A stretch of 64,000 bases of DNA from Owenia fusiformis (lineage: Eukaryota > Annelida > Polychaeta > Sabellida > Oweniidae), in NCBI GenBank assembly GCA_903813345.2, contig CAIIXF020000010.1, positions 23,727,740 to 23,791,739 on the forward strand, read 5' to 3'. Within the stretch, counting starts at the first letter, position 1; every line of letters begins with the position of its first letter. The notes beneath the pieces were generated by a model. The model was given only the letters and a program-made list of their open reading frames with translations. It was not told where the DNA came from and searched no databases. Shown one piece after another: positions 44,690 through 57,500 of the stretch. The position numbers and the translations under genes are program-made.

Positions 44690-47600
44690 ATGGACACTTT
44701 GTTTTTGAGCATAGTAGCAACCTTCCTCCTACAATCAGCCTTAGGTAAGAATTTGTTTTTAATTTTAAATACATTTTGAACATCATCCCATGATGGGGTT
44801 ATTAGGACCAACACAAAAATATACATATCATGTACAATATATGTAATTGCTGCCCATCCTCACATAGGTTAAGGGCCTTTCATTAATATTTTCTAAATTT
44901 AGTAATGCATAGGCACACCAATTGACAAAATGATTTTACTTACTCACAAAAATATTTTTTCTTCTTTTCACAACCTTTATTTTACAGGACGTTTAGTAAA
45001 ATAAAGGTTGTGAAAAGAAGAAAAAAATATTTTTGTGATTTGATTATCCAACCTGAAGAACATGTTTAAGGATTTACTTACTGTCAAATATTTTAACATT
45101 GCTAGTATGGGAGAAAATACATAAAATCAGTCATAAGTTCTGTATAAATACTTTTCTAGAATATCCTAAAAACTCATAATGCATCATGAACTATCATATA
45201 CAGGGTGGTCCAAAAAAAGTGAACCCCTTCTTGTAGAGAAAGGTCTAAAAATTTTGTTGACACCCATATTATCACAGACCCATATATTTCATTTAGAACA
45301 GATCCAAGCAATGAGAAGTAGAGTAGTGTGCCTAAGGCAATAAACAATATGTAGGCATATGTTTCCATTAATCAATATCAATAGACTAGATGCGAGTAGA
45401 AAAAATCTTGATTTACGTCATTAAATATTCAAAATTCAGTCAAAGTGATATCATATTTGAAATCTACATGTAAAAGTACATCTACAAATATGATTTCGAA
45501 AATTGTTTATTAACTTTGAAAATTTAATTTTTTTGAAAATGTGACTTCTAGCTCGGGTTGATTCCCCATAGACCCCATGTTACAAAATCACAAAAAGATA
45601 AATATCTTTTCTTGTATTGGACAGATAAAATTTTCTTTTACTGGACATATTTTAATTCACATAACAAGTAGATACATAAGGGTTATATGAAAATTGAACC
45701 ACTAAAACAGATGTAATTTAAGTTAAAGGGAACATTCTACTATACCCGCCATGCTATCTGACCCAAACGAGCCACCTGGTGGTGAAACTGGTAACTACTT
45801 ACTCGCATCTGCGTTATTAATCAATAATATTGTACAATATTGTACTGTCTCAATAAAGAATAGTATACAAGCTGGACTGAATGTGTGATCCACTGTGATC
45901 CAAATCAAAACAGTGTCACACCCAGCAGGCCAAAAATATACAAAAATAGATCTGGGGAATGCAATGGATGGCTGGTGTTTTGAAGTTAATCTAAAATGTT
46001 TAGTAAATCTATTATTGCATGTGGAGATTAAATGGAGGTTTAAGTTAGTTAATTGTATAATTGCTACTTTAAGTCTATCTGTATCTAATAACCATGGAAA
46101 AGCACATTGATGCGCACATTGATCACAGTCAGGCTTACATGCTCTTACTTATAAATACTTGTTCTTGTTACTGAATGCACACCCGTATAGTTGTATAGTT
46201 TTAACTACATGTATGATAACTACTTAAAAAGTAATCCATTTGTAATCACATTATATTGATTGTCATTATACATAAGTCTTGTGGGGGGAGGGGCTTGTAG
46301 ATAGACTAACAATACACCAACTGTAGGAAAGCATGATACATTGATTTCATAAAAATAGACAGCGCCTTCAATCCCAATTAAAAACAGAGAAATGCACATC
46401 TCATACATTTATACTACATAACAATTCATACACGGTCCACAAGATATGTCAGATAAGAAAAAAGGATCAGAGACTATGGTTTAACTTGTTGAACTATACA
46501 ATTCACTGCTTGAACTCTTAACTATAATATTTTTTTTTGAATATGTATTAGACTTCACGACGTAACACTACACTACACTACACTACACTACACCACACTA
46601 CAAGACCTATAATCTGCAACATCTCTCTTCAATAAATACTCTATGTTTACTTCCTAATTACCAAATGTGTGCTACACCACACCACACTTCACACCAATGC
46701 ATACAATACAATACAACACAATTCTATACAATACACAACACAACACTACACACTTTACATGTCCTATTCACTAAAATGCAATTAGTCTGGTGTTACCAAT
46801 TTCTTAAAAGTGAATACATTTTGTCCTATACTCAGCTCTTTATAACTCTACATTCCAGGGGCTGTCCAGACAATAGGTGTTGACCCAGTTACCCTTGAAG
46901 GAACTGATTTATTATTAGATGGTTCCAACAAAGTCTTTCTGAGATCTGCACAGACATTTTCACAAGATTCCATAGTCACAGAAATAGAAGCAGCCATTGG
47001 GTCGGATGATATCTTAACTAATGATCCAGATACCCGAGTCATACATTTCCAAATATGGAGGCCTGTTTCTGGGAAACAATACACCTTGTTGGAAGAGAGG
47101 GTTGTTATTGTAGAAGAATTGTCAAGAACTGTCAAGGTAAAGTTTATTATTTTATGGAGTTTATGAAATATTGACTGTGAAATCAAATATTAATGTCACA
47201 ATGAAATGTTTCACATTCAAATTCCCAAAAGGCCATGAGAGTCATATTTGAGAAATCTTTAAAATTACATGTAATCTGGTAATAGTTAGAAGGTAGTAAG
47301 GCAAGTCAATTGGAATTAAGGGAAGGATAGCTTAAAAGTAGAATCTGAAATACAGTCTGTGATAAAATTGCATTAAATAATCAATGCTTTTCTATTAACC
47401 CAAATGTAAAATTCAACCTCATTCAAAGCCTCATACAAAGATGCAAGACCATTGCCCTTAAAATCTGGGCTTGAATCCTTTAGATAATAATGGAAAATAA
47501 TTTGAATTGAAATTAGAAATTTATATTTCAGATTCCAGTTACAACTGATGAGTGTTTTATTGCAAAGGCAGGAGATGTTATAGCATTCATGAACAATGCA

Positions 47601-48356
47601 AGCAAGGCGGGGCCTATAGGTATATACTGTACTTCCCGCTCCAACCATTGACATTTGCTATACTCTATCAATTAGATAATGGTGTATTAACTATGAGGCA
47701 TGCCAGGCATTTATGTCACTTAATTTGAAATAGTTTTATCCCTCCAAGATTATGTTAGAATTAATTGTATTTGCACTTATCAAAGTTGATTATAAAGTTT
47801 ATTTTGTTATTTATATTTGTTTATCTTTCAGCCAAAACATTTGGAAAACCATCAGATCTGCTTTACTTCACATATACGTCCGAGAACAAGCCTGTTGTAG
47901 GCTCAGATGTAACCTTTATTTCTGCATTATACCCATACACCTTCCAGTTCAATGTAAAAGCCAATACAGGTCAGTTATTTGGTCAAGTCTATGCAATTCT
48001 TATAATTCCCAAGGTCTCATATCAGTGATTATGGTTCATTGCCATACTATTTTACACAGCTTAATCTAATGTGGTCAACATTTCGAAATATTCAAATATT
48101 TCAATGAATATTCTATACAGTAATATATTAATATATTTCAGATATCCCAACTTCATGTCTTGCATTGACTGAATCTTCAGAAACTACTCCTGAGACAACT
48201 CCTGAGTCTAGCACTGAATCATCCAACACTACTGTAATCTCCAGCACTCCCACTCCAAGGACTGGAGGAAACACATCGAACACTGCAGCTTCAACATCAA
48301 TAAATGCAGCCATAGCTTTACTGACTATATCAATCATTGCTCTGTCTAAATTATAA
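44690..48356 (+). CDS. Secreted, probably GPI-anchored protein, unknown family
   Basis: Five exons with GT-AG borders and matching phases: 44690-44744, 46859-47136, 47532-47619, 47832-47969 and 48142-48356, giving 257 aa. The first exon is a signal peptide (MDTLFLSIVATFLLQSALG) cut close to the exon border. Exons 2-4 form one beta-rich module of about 170 residues (IHFQIWRPVSGKQYTLLEER, then TTDECFIAKAGDVIAFMNN and YPYTFQFNVKA). The last exon is a Thr/Ser/Pro-rich stalk (TPETTPESSTESSNTTV) with N-glycosylation sites, ending in a hydrophobic tail (AIALLTISIIALSKL) with almost no cytoplasmic residues, as in GPI-anchored proteins. Similar FQIWRP/GDVIAF modules occur, as far as I recall, in unnamed extracellular proteins of marine invertebrates. 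The function is unknown; the gene model is well supported by phase. Confidence 0.85.
44945..45037. repeat. Near-perfect 41-bp hairpin in intron 1
   Basis: Arm 44945-44985 pairs with 44996-45037 with a single extra base; the loop is 10 nt. Both arms are T/C-rich or A/G-rich. The absence of mutations suggests a young quasi-palindrome. Confidence 0.85.
45201..45280. repeat. Solo end of the CAGGGTGGTCC mariner family
   Basis: CAGGGTGGTCCAAAAAAAGT, preceded by TA, matches the left end of 27416-28385 with an internal deletion. No partner end is seen nearby. Confidence 0.6.
46563..46760. repeat. CACTA/CACAC simple repeats
   Basis: Short runs of ACACTAC and ACACCACAC-type words are separated by unique DNA, in intron 1 of the GPI-protein gene. 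Confidence 0.6.
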
Positions 48357-48744
48357 TTAACATCTTAAAGTATTTTCAGTAATGAGAATGGTAGCCTTTC
48401 CAATAGTTTGATCCTAGCCCTAATTACTAATTACCAGGCTCTGACATTCAGGGTATCAGAATGGACTTTAATAAATGAAGATGCCATTTTTATTCCTTTC
48501 TGATTGTGCCATTGTGAGAATAACCTTATTGGCCATAAAACAGAAACTGAGGCTCTTGAATTTCATTTGGAACTACGGTGTCCTACATTTTATAGTGAAA
48601 CACAGGGTGTCCCATGAGCTGAAGATCTGTGCAATACAAATAGGAATCATAGATGGTTAACATTTAAATCCTCCCCAAATTTAATAAATTATGTTTGAAG
48701 AAAGTCATTGTAAATAATGTACATTATAAGTGTAAGTAAATACA

Positions 48745-49065
48745 AATGTCATGTAGTTTAGTGGTTCATGTCATGAAGTTTACTTGTATATGTCAGATAG
48801 TTTAGTGATTCATGTCATGAAGTTTACTTGTACATGTCAGGTAGTGTAGTTGTACATGTCAGGTAGTGTAGTTGTACATGACAGGTAGTGTAGTTGTACA
48901 TGTCAGGTAGTGTACTTGTACATATATGTCAGGTAGTGTACTAGTACATATATGTCTGGTAGTCTACTAGTACATGTCAGAAAGTGTACTTGTACATTCC
49001 AGGTAGTATAGTTGTACATTTCAGGTAGTATAGTTGTACATTTCAGGTTGTATGCTTGTACATGC
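48745..49065. repeat. ~22-bp tandem repeat
   Basis: About 14 diverged units are built on TTGTACATGTCAGGTAGTGTA. The array lies 3' of the GPI-protein gene. Confidence 0.8.
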
Positions 49066-49268
49066 CGATACATAGGCTTAGCCAGGGTGTGTGCCCCCCA
49101 TAACCAATAAAGATAAGACCATGAAAAAGAAATGAGCTTTAAAATGCATTTTATTTGAAGCTTCTAGATCAATTTTGAAGGAAGTTGCATCAATTTTTGT
49201 AAAATTGAAAATAAATCTTATTTTTTTAGCTTGTTTATGTCACAATCGTACCCCACTGACCCCATTTG

Positions 49269-49491
49269 TGATATGATGGATGATCTTAGAATGTGTTGAA
49301 TTTTTGAAAAATCAACATTGAGAAAAAATCATTTCATGAGATTTTTTGAGAAATTCAGAAGGAAATTCCAAGACAGGAAATGAAAGTCTCATTTAATATT
49401 TTAATTGAAAAATGAAGAATAGGCAATGGTTAAACACCTAGTAATAGATTAGATAACTGAAATTCCTGGCAAGAACACCTCAAAAGCTCAT
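49269..49491. repeat. Dispersed repeat copy
   Basis: It matches 40721-40956 in the same orientation with scattered changes. Confidence 0.6.
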
Positions 49492-49555
49492 TATATTGTA
49501 TTGTATTGTATTGCATTGTATATTATTTACCGCTAATGAAGGTGAGCAACTTCGT

Positions 49556-50162
49556 GGGTATATCCCGTATATATACAGTCGTAACTAACGCATTATCATT
49601 TTAAAGCTTATCCAAAGTTACATTGATTTACCAAGTATCACGGTTTAACTCCCAAATGGGAAAACGTTAGTCATTTTAAAAGTTAGTGTTTTGTCAAAAT
49701 GAAGTTCAATTTTACACCACATTACTAGTCAATGAGTCCCCCCTTGGCCATGTTAACCGCAGCAATTATTTTCAGATATGACCTTAAAAGCCCTTCAAAT
49801 AGGAGTGTGGAATTTTATGACCTTCTTAAAACCTGTTAAGGCACTTAAGAAGAGTTTCCTTAGAGTTTCTACTCTCACCGTTCTCTTTTTCCAACTCAAT
49901 ATCCATCCGACCCAAAAAGAATTTCTGCTGTTATAGATGGCCCAGGAGGACACATTAACTGTTGATTTGGTGTAAAATTGAACTTAATTTTGACCAAACA
50001 CTAAATTTTGAAATGCCTGTAATTTTTTCGCATTTGAGAGTTGAACCATGATACTTGGCAATTCAATGTAACTTTAGATAAGCTTTAAAATGATATATGA
50101 CACATACTATGACAACACTGGTATATATCTGCCTAGGGGGGGCATACTTTCGGGACACCCTG
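49556..50162. repeat. Foldback element ending CACCCTG
   Basis: The arms 49580-49715 and 49970-50130 are inverted copies (GAAGTTCAATTTTACACCA and the inverse; AAAGCTTATCCAAAGTTACA and the inverse). The right end is GGGACACCCTG followed by TA; the left end has decayed. Confidence 0.55.
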
Positions 50163-51074
50163 TATGTATGAATCTCTAAGTTTGTATAATTATGTAAAAT
50201 AAAAACAAAACTTATGTTTAAAGGGATATTTCTTTTTATTCTTTATCAATTTGTACAAAATCCTAAACAATAAAATGAACCCAGCTACCAAGCATTGCAT
50301 GTAGAGATGATGAGCACACAGTGACATCATTCATATATACATGTTCTATAATATAAGTACCAATTAGAATAAAGCTATGGAATCAATAAACTGTCCTCTA
50401 AATAACAATCTTGCATCTGCCAAAGAATTCTTTATGTCACAACCCCCTTCGCCTCCTTCCCATATCCATATCCCCAAAACTAAAGCTTGTTTTGTGGATG
50501 GTCCTTCGGAGGAAGGGAGGCATAACAATTGTAATCGATACACCAGTGAAATAATTTAAATAACCAAATTGTATGCTATTAACTTTGAATAACATAATTT
50601 TTGAAATGATCATTACACATAACTAGTGTAATTTCTACAGATTTCATATACATGTCAACATGCTACCTCTACATAGTAAAAAGGGGGATTTCACATCACG
50701 TAATGCTATATATAATCTCTGTATATAAAAAGTTGAATATTTACAATATCTTACTTTATATTTATATTATATTTTACATCATGTAACAAACAATTAGACT
50801 GTGAAAATAATAACAGATTAGGCCAACAGATTAAAGAACAGTGTAATGAACTAAATTAAATTCATCTCTCTCACTAAGGGGTGGTCTCAAAGCGTTTGGA
50901 CTAAATTCTACATGTTGGTTCCAATTTACTACCTGTTATGACACTGAGCTTTTGAAAAACAATTATGAAAGGGAACTTTGAAATGAGAGAAAATGAATGT
51001 AGAACTTAGTAAAAACATGTGAGACTGTCCCTTAACATGCACAATCTTGTAACATTTACTGCAGGTAGGAGATT
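50163..51074. other. Gene-free AT-rich stretch
   Basis: Nothing recognised on either strand. Confidence 0.4.
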
Positions 51075-51190
51075 AGATATATAATGTAACATTCTCTACA
51101 GAGTAATGTATATAATGTAACATTCTCTACAGAGTAATGTATATAATGTAACATTCTCTACAGAGTAATGTATATAATGTAACATTCTTT
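51075..51190. repeat. 31-bp tandem repeat, about four copies
   Basis: Units are near-identical, with core ATGTAACATTCTCTACAGAG. There are no unique spacers. Confidence 0.85.
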
Positions 51191-54100
51191 AATATTGCTG
51201 CAAACATTAATTGCACATCTAAGCAGTTTAGAATCACTGTTGGATCATGATAAACCCTGTCCAATAAGCAGAAGTATTTAGAATTGAAATCATATATTGG
51301 ATGCATGCACTTCAATTTATATTTCTTTACTGCACATATATCATATACCAGAACAAATCAAAGGGAAAATCTGACACATATTGACAAAGATTTTCAAAAA
51401 GCTTGGCCTAGTACTGTAAAAACAAGTTCATAAAATTGATTGTTCTGTACGTGGATTTCCACCTTATTTTTAAAATATCTATGTAATTTTGAAAATAAAT
51501 GTATGACAGATTTACCCTTTAATTACATAATAAATTGTCATAGTTTTCAAGGAATATCAGGAACTATTTAATAACTCAATGTGTCATTTTCTAAAGAATT
51601 TAAATTTCAATGTATACAGAGGTGTTTAGATATACAGGTTTTAAAGCATTGTAATAACTTTGAAGAACTTTTGAGATTCTATTACTATAGCTTCAACAAT
51701 CAATCCAATATTCTGTTGACCCTTTGTCCCATTTACTGCCTTCTTCTCTAGTAAAATCCATAACAATCAAAGTAGTTCATACCATCCAGTCTGTCCTTTC
51801 TTTGACAAAACACATACAGTGAGAGAGTGCATGCACATGTATGTATACAATAGATAGGGGGATATTTTAATGCATTGCATTGCAGTTTACTGCCCTTAAA
51901 TAGGATGTAGAGTAAAACCCGTCTATATGGAACACCCTCCATACTGGCCTGAACTGTTCTTTGCAAACAAGTGTTCCTTAACATGTAAGCCATTGGTACT
52001 TGACTCTTTTGAAAAAATGAGTTCCTTACACAATGCTGTTCCATAGAACAAGGTCTTACTGTGCTATTGTGTTTAACTAGAAATCTTAATTGTTGTACTA
52101 TAGCCAGGACATATGACTATCAATTTTGCAGAGACAGCTGGTTAAATTACTTTCAAATCTATGGTGTTAGAAATGGCTCAAAATTCAATGTTAGTTTCAT
52201 ATTTGATATATTTTAAATAGTCGAAATATATTTAAAACATCAAATAAGAAAATATATTTCAAAAAATCTGAGACAAAAGACATCAAATAAGGAAAAAATT
52301 CAAAGTAAATACATATCATTATACATATCATGTTTGAACTTTTCATTTTGGTATTTGATATACTCGTATACATTTTTCTTATTCGAACTTTTTATTTTTC
52401 TATTCAAACCGTTTGGCATCTCTTATTTTTCGATTCAAACTGTTCTGCATTTTGCGCATTATATCAATATTTTACTCCTGGAGTGGGAAAAATGTGAGAA
52501 CTAGATTTTCTATCATTTTTCTGAATTTACGTATGTGTAATGGTATTATATCGGGAATGCCAAACTCCAGATGTGTCGATTTCTTAGTTCGAACTTTTGT
52601 ACAATTTTGGTTCGAGCATTTGATCATTTTGGTTTAAACTTTTGGATCGAAAATTGAAGGAAGTGTATTCGGAATTTTTTTTTGAATCCTTTTTTTCAGT
52701 GTCTTGATTATTGGTGTTTGAAGACATAGAATTGAAAAAATTTGGACAAAAATTGATAAGTGTAAATTCAAACAAGAAAATAAATTGAAAATATCGAATA
52801 AAGATGCCATGCAAATCAGATTTTACATTACTCAGCTTCAATAAATAATAACTCTTTAAACATGTTCCATTTTCACTTCATTATGAATTGAAGCAAATAT
52901 TTCAAATTTCAAGAGCCTTATAATTATAAATTGAACACTTTATCAAACAATAAGTTCACATTGAAAGACAATACCCTCCCTCAGTCTGGTACATATATCC
53001 ACATATGAATATAACAACAATATAATTATCTGAATAAAGCAACATTCACTGAATGCATTTAGAAACATCTATGAATATGGAAGAGAGGTTACAGGACATC
53101 TAAAACCTTTGAAAAATCAACAATATATCCTTATATAAAGCATTGGAACTAAATGAGTACACGATTCCAACTTTTTAAGTATAACATCTAAATTACAAAT
53201 ATAACATACATTGTGAGCCAATAAACTTGAATATTTTTTATTTGCTTTTATGTTTTTAATAATGCAAATATCTTTAATATTTTTGATGATGAAGCAGGGG
53301 GTCTAATTGAAAATATACAGTTCTCAGCAGAGTTCTGGAATAAGTGAAAAAAAGATATTAGCAAAACTGAAGCATTGGGAGGGTACAAAGACAGATGAAG
53401 GATTAGATGGACTGGGTGAAACATGAAAATGAATTAAGATTAGCACAGTATTAATCAGAGTCTTAAAGGAGATTGAAAAAACAAGTGCCCAAATTTGCGG
53501 GCTTCGAATATTATCCATACAATTGTGTTTTCATTTCAACCACTAGTGTCGGTAAACCTCTATTTATTCAGACACCCCCAAAGATTTATTTATCCCATTT
53601 TAAGATCCTGGATCTCCTACGAAAATTTATTGCAATCAATGCATTTTCAAGCTACATTGAAATAAAATCAATTTAATGTACTCAGTCACAACTAATCAGC
53701 TAATCAGTTCCTAAATTATCATATAGCATCTGCACTGGACACTGACTGACTGATGTGCGGCTGTGTGGCCAGTCTGATGCTAGAGCATGGCTATGGCTTA
53801 ATCTAATTTCTATAACACTTTTGAGACAAATGTATCTGAATTCAAAGGAAGAAGGGCAGTGTTTAACTTTAACTACACTAGTGAAATTTCATTCAATCAT
53901 GGCTACATCTCTATTTCATCTACTATATCTCACAGAGTAGTCCTTATTATTTCATTTTGAGATACAGACTCAAACCATTGTAGTAACACTCTGCCTTTGC
54001 TATTCGAAAGCACACTTCAAGTTGTTCTAATTTTACTTCTATACAGTATGTTAAACTTAGAGCTAGATAGCTGTCAATAATTTCTACAAATGATCTAACT

Positions 54101-54573
54101 AACGACAATGAAATATTATATCACTAGCACTTGCACCATGAGAAGTTATTGCAATAGTTTGTCATTTTGAGCGCGTGTTTGATTGTTTCATTAGCACATG
54201 CATTGTACAATTAGCATGTATATATATGTATTATATGTGTCATTAGCACACAATTATATATTTTGCCTCACATAATCAGTGCAAGGATTAATCTGATTCC
54301 CATCTACCATTGATAACTGTCTAGATATACAACCATCAAAGTTGAATCTCCTTAGAGATCGACTTGTCTGCCATCCAATATCACATCACAGCTGTATATT
54401 ATGATGTCATGGCTGTATATTGTTACATAATGGCTGTTTATGACATGATGGCTGTACATTGTGACAACATGGCTGTATGTTGCTGTATAATGTAACATCA
54501 CAGCTGTATAACATAATATAGGCACTCGTAAACCACAACCACTGGCATAAATCACCAAAAGAGGGCACTGTAT
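51191..54573. other. Gene-free flank 3' of UNC13
   Basis: It probably contains the UNC13 3' UTR near its right end. An imperfect array of ATGGCTGTATATTGTGACA-like units lies at about 54395-54515. No exon was recognised. Confidence 0.45.
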
Positions 54574-57500
54574 TCACCCTACATCTTCTGGGTGACGACA
54601 TTCAGACTTTAATTTTACAAATTCCTTGGCGACTTCATCATTAGTCCTCTGAGATAAGATTCTCAGTATTGTCCACCCTGTCTCATCGAGATGTACCCGC
54701 CTTCCCAGGCTGCACCAGCAGGCACAGCTTCCTTGCTCGACAATGTCTCGGAGCTGCATCACAGCAACTCCAATAAGGCGGTCCTCACGAGCAAAACAAT
54801 AGTCCTTACAGCATATGTGAAGTTCGTAGCTGTCTGGCTCTTCTTCATTGCCAATTATACTTAAAACAATATAGGGATGTTAAATTGAATAATTGTTCAA
54901 ACCATTATGTGCTTATTATAATGATTTTCAATATTTTCATGCAACCACATATTTAAGTGTTTGAAGCAGTGTTTAAATTGATTTTAAGTTATATGAGGGC
55001 TATTTGAGAATGTACATAGTAGCATAGCAATATTCCAAAATCCGTAGAATTAATATGATATCCTATGACTTTCTCAGCCTATCATCTCATCTATACTTGT
55101 GGATTTTGCTGTGCTCACAGTAAAAACAGTAAAAAAACTTCTTTATACTCACAAGTGGAATGTTTCATTAAACTTTGGTGACCAGTTGTTACTCTTTGAT
55201 TTTGTTGTGTGCTTTCGTTTCTTATCAGCTAAGTGAGGACCAATCAAATTCACCTCAATAAATGGCCGAAACATGGCAGAAGTATTCCATTTCAGGTCAT
55301 TTGCAGCCACAACTAAAAAAAGATGTGTATAATTGGAATACATTAATTCTGTATTATGTTCCTCTTTAAAATTAAAGAGAGGAAATTGGTTACATTCAAA
55401 ATTTTTATCTTGGAATATTTTTTTTCAGAATGAATACATATACTAGTATACTAATCATGGGCATACAATAGATTGTTGGAATTTGTCAGTTTGTACACAG
55501 ATAAATAAATATGAATTAGATCTTCCGATGTTAGAATCATTAGAGTTACCAAAATTATTTTTCTTTTTATGAAACTAAAAACAGTATTCAAGGTAAATAT
55601 TTTTTAATTGATAATCGCTTTGCTTATGTAGAACATAAGGCAGCTTAACCACTGAACAACAATATGTTTCAAAAGTACTCAACAGTGATGCCAGTGGTTA
55701 AACTGAGATTTAATTATAGAATTAATCATACAAAATTTATGTTATAACTTCATCATCTCAATAATACAAAAGGTGACATCGGAGGTTTCTTTTTGATATC
55801 AACACCTTAATATAATAAATAAAGGACCCACGGTCCTGTGCTCACACAATGTAGAACCTTCAGAGGAATGTATATCCTGACTTTCAAACAAAAATATTGA
55901 TTTGGATTTGTAGTCTCGAACTTTGAGAAACTTAGATAGCACAGTTTGTGACCTAGTTTGAGGACCTTTGACCTTGAACATTTTACTTATTCAGAGCTCA
56001 GTAGGTCTTTTGTGATTAAGGTGACCAAAATTTACATCCAAAAAGTTGATTTTTCAAATTGATTATTTAGTTACTCAGTACTGAGTTTCTCAAGTCAGAT
56101 TTGCCTATCAGTTTCCATCATCATCATGATATACCATGACATCTCATTTCTTCTCAGCCCTGAAGGTGAAACAGAAAGATGCTATGAGTATCAGAATGAT
56201 CAGTTTCAGTTAGTCAATTGTTCTGTTAGTCAATTAATTTGACTTTTTGACGTCAAAATCGGCAATTTCTCAGAAACTGGGCGAACTTGAGAAATGGTGT
56301 TGATAGGTCAAACAGGCATTATGGATATGCATAAAATGAATGTGAATATAATAGCAGTTTTAATTTGTGCAGCCAATGATTATTGACTTTATACATGAGA
56401 AAGTTCCCTGAAAATGACAAAGTCCTACTTTTTGTCAAATTTTATAGAGTAAACACCAAAAACTGTAATTTCAAGAGCATTGAAATCTTCAGAGAACATA
56501 AGTTGCATATACAACTTGGGAAATGGCGATGATAGGTCAAATAGGCATTATGGATATGCATAAAATGAATGTGGATAGGACTCAATCCGAAAAGCATTTT
56601 TAATTTGTGCGGTCAATGTTGACGGACGGACGGAGCAACGGACAGACGATCCCATAGGCTCACTGTGTGAGCCAAAAAGGTTAGGTATATCGACTAACCT
56701 CAACAGTTATTCACTTTACCCCTGCCATAAATCAAATCTATCTTTGACATTAAACAATTAATTGGCTTTAACTTAAAATAATATTGGCTTTACCTTTGAC
56801 TGTGACTTTGTGCTCCCCTGTTCCTGGATGTGTGAAGAGATCCACCTGGATTGACACTTCGCCAACTGGATCTTCTACACTTGGTTGGTCTGTTGAAACA
56901 ACAATTCAAAGGGTTAAAAAATACTAAATAGCAATACATGTATTCTGACAAAAATGCCTATGTTTTCTGAGTTTTTGTCAACATTGGGATTGTGATACAT
57001 ACAGCCATTCCATGACTGTAAACTGGATGTAAAATTCTATCTGATTGCTGCATTAAGGTGTTTTTACACAATGTAACACAACAGAATGACACCACAGATA
57101 ATTGGCTCTAGGATGATTCTGCATATACAAATACTGCTGTGTATTATACAACTGTTTAAAAAAGTTGATTTACTTCATTAAGTACGAACCAGTTGATAAC
57201 TGAAACAGTTCCATGACCTTAGCAAGGCCAAACTAATTTTTACTTAAAAGAAAATTCAAACATGACCATTCTCTAATTAAGTTTCTGAAACCATCAGAAT
57301 GCAGCATAGCCATTCCCTAATTCTCCATACATGCATGACCGTGCATTATGCACGACCTGACATTATGGAAATCCGGGAATCTACATTGTATTGTGACGCC
57401 ACATCTAGGGCTCTATCTAGGGATAGCCACTGATGAATTTTGACGAGTGAATGACAATGTTTTCTTCATTCATTGTGTTAGAATCGGAATAAATAATGAT

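Noticed and set aside
51075-51190. 31-bp direct repeats
   Set aside because: They are contiguous with no spacers; an ordinary minisatellite.
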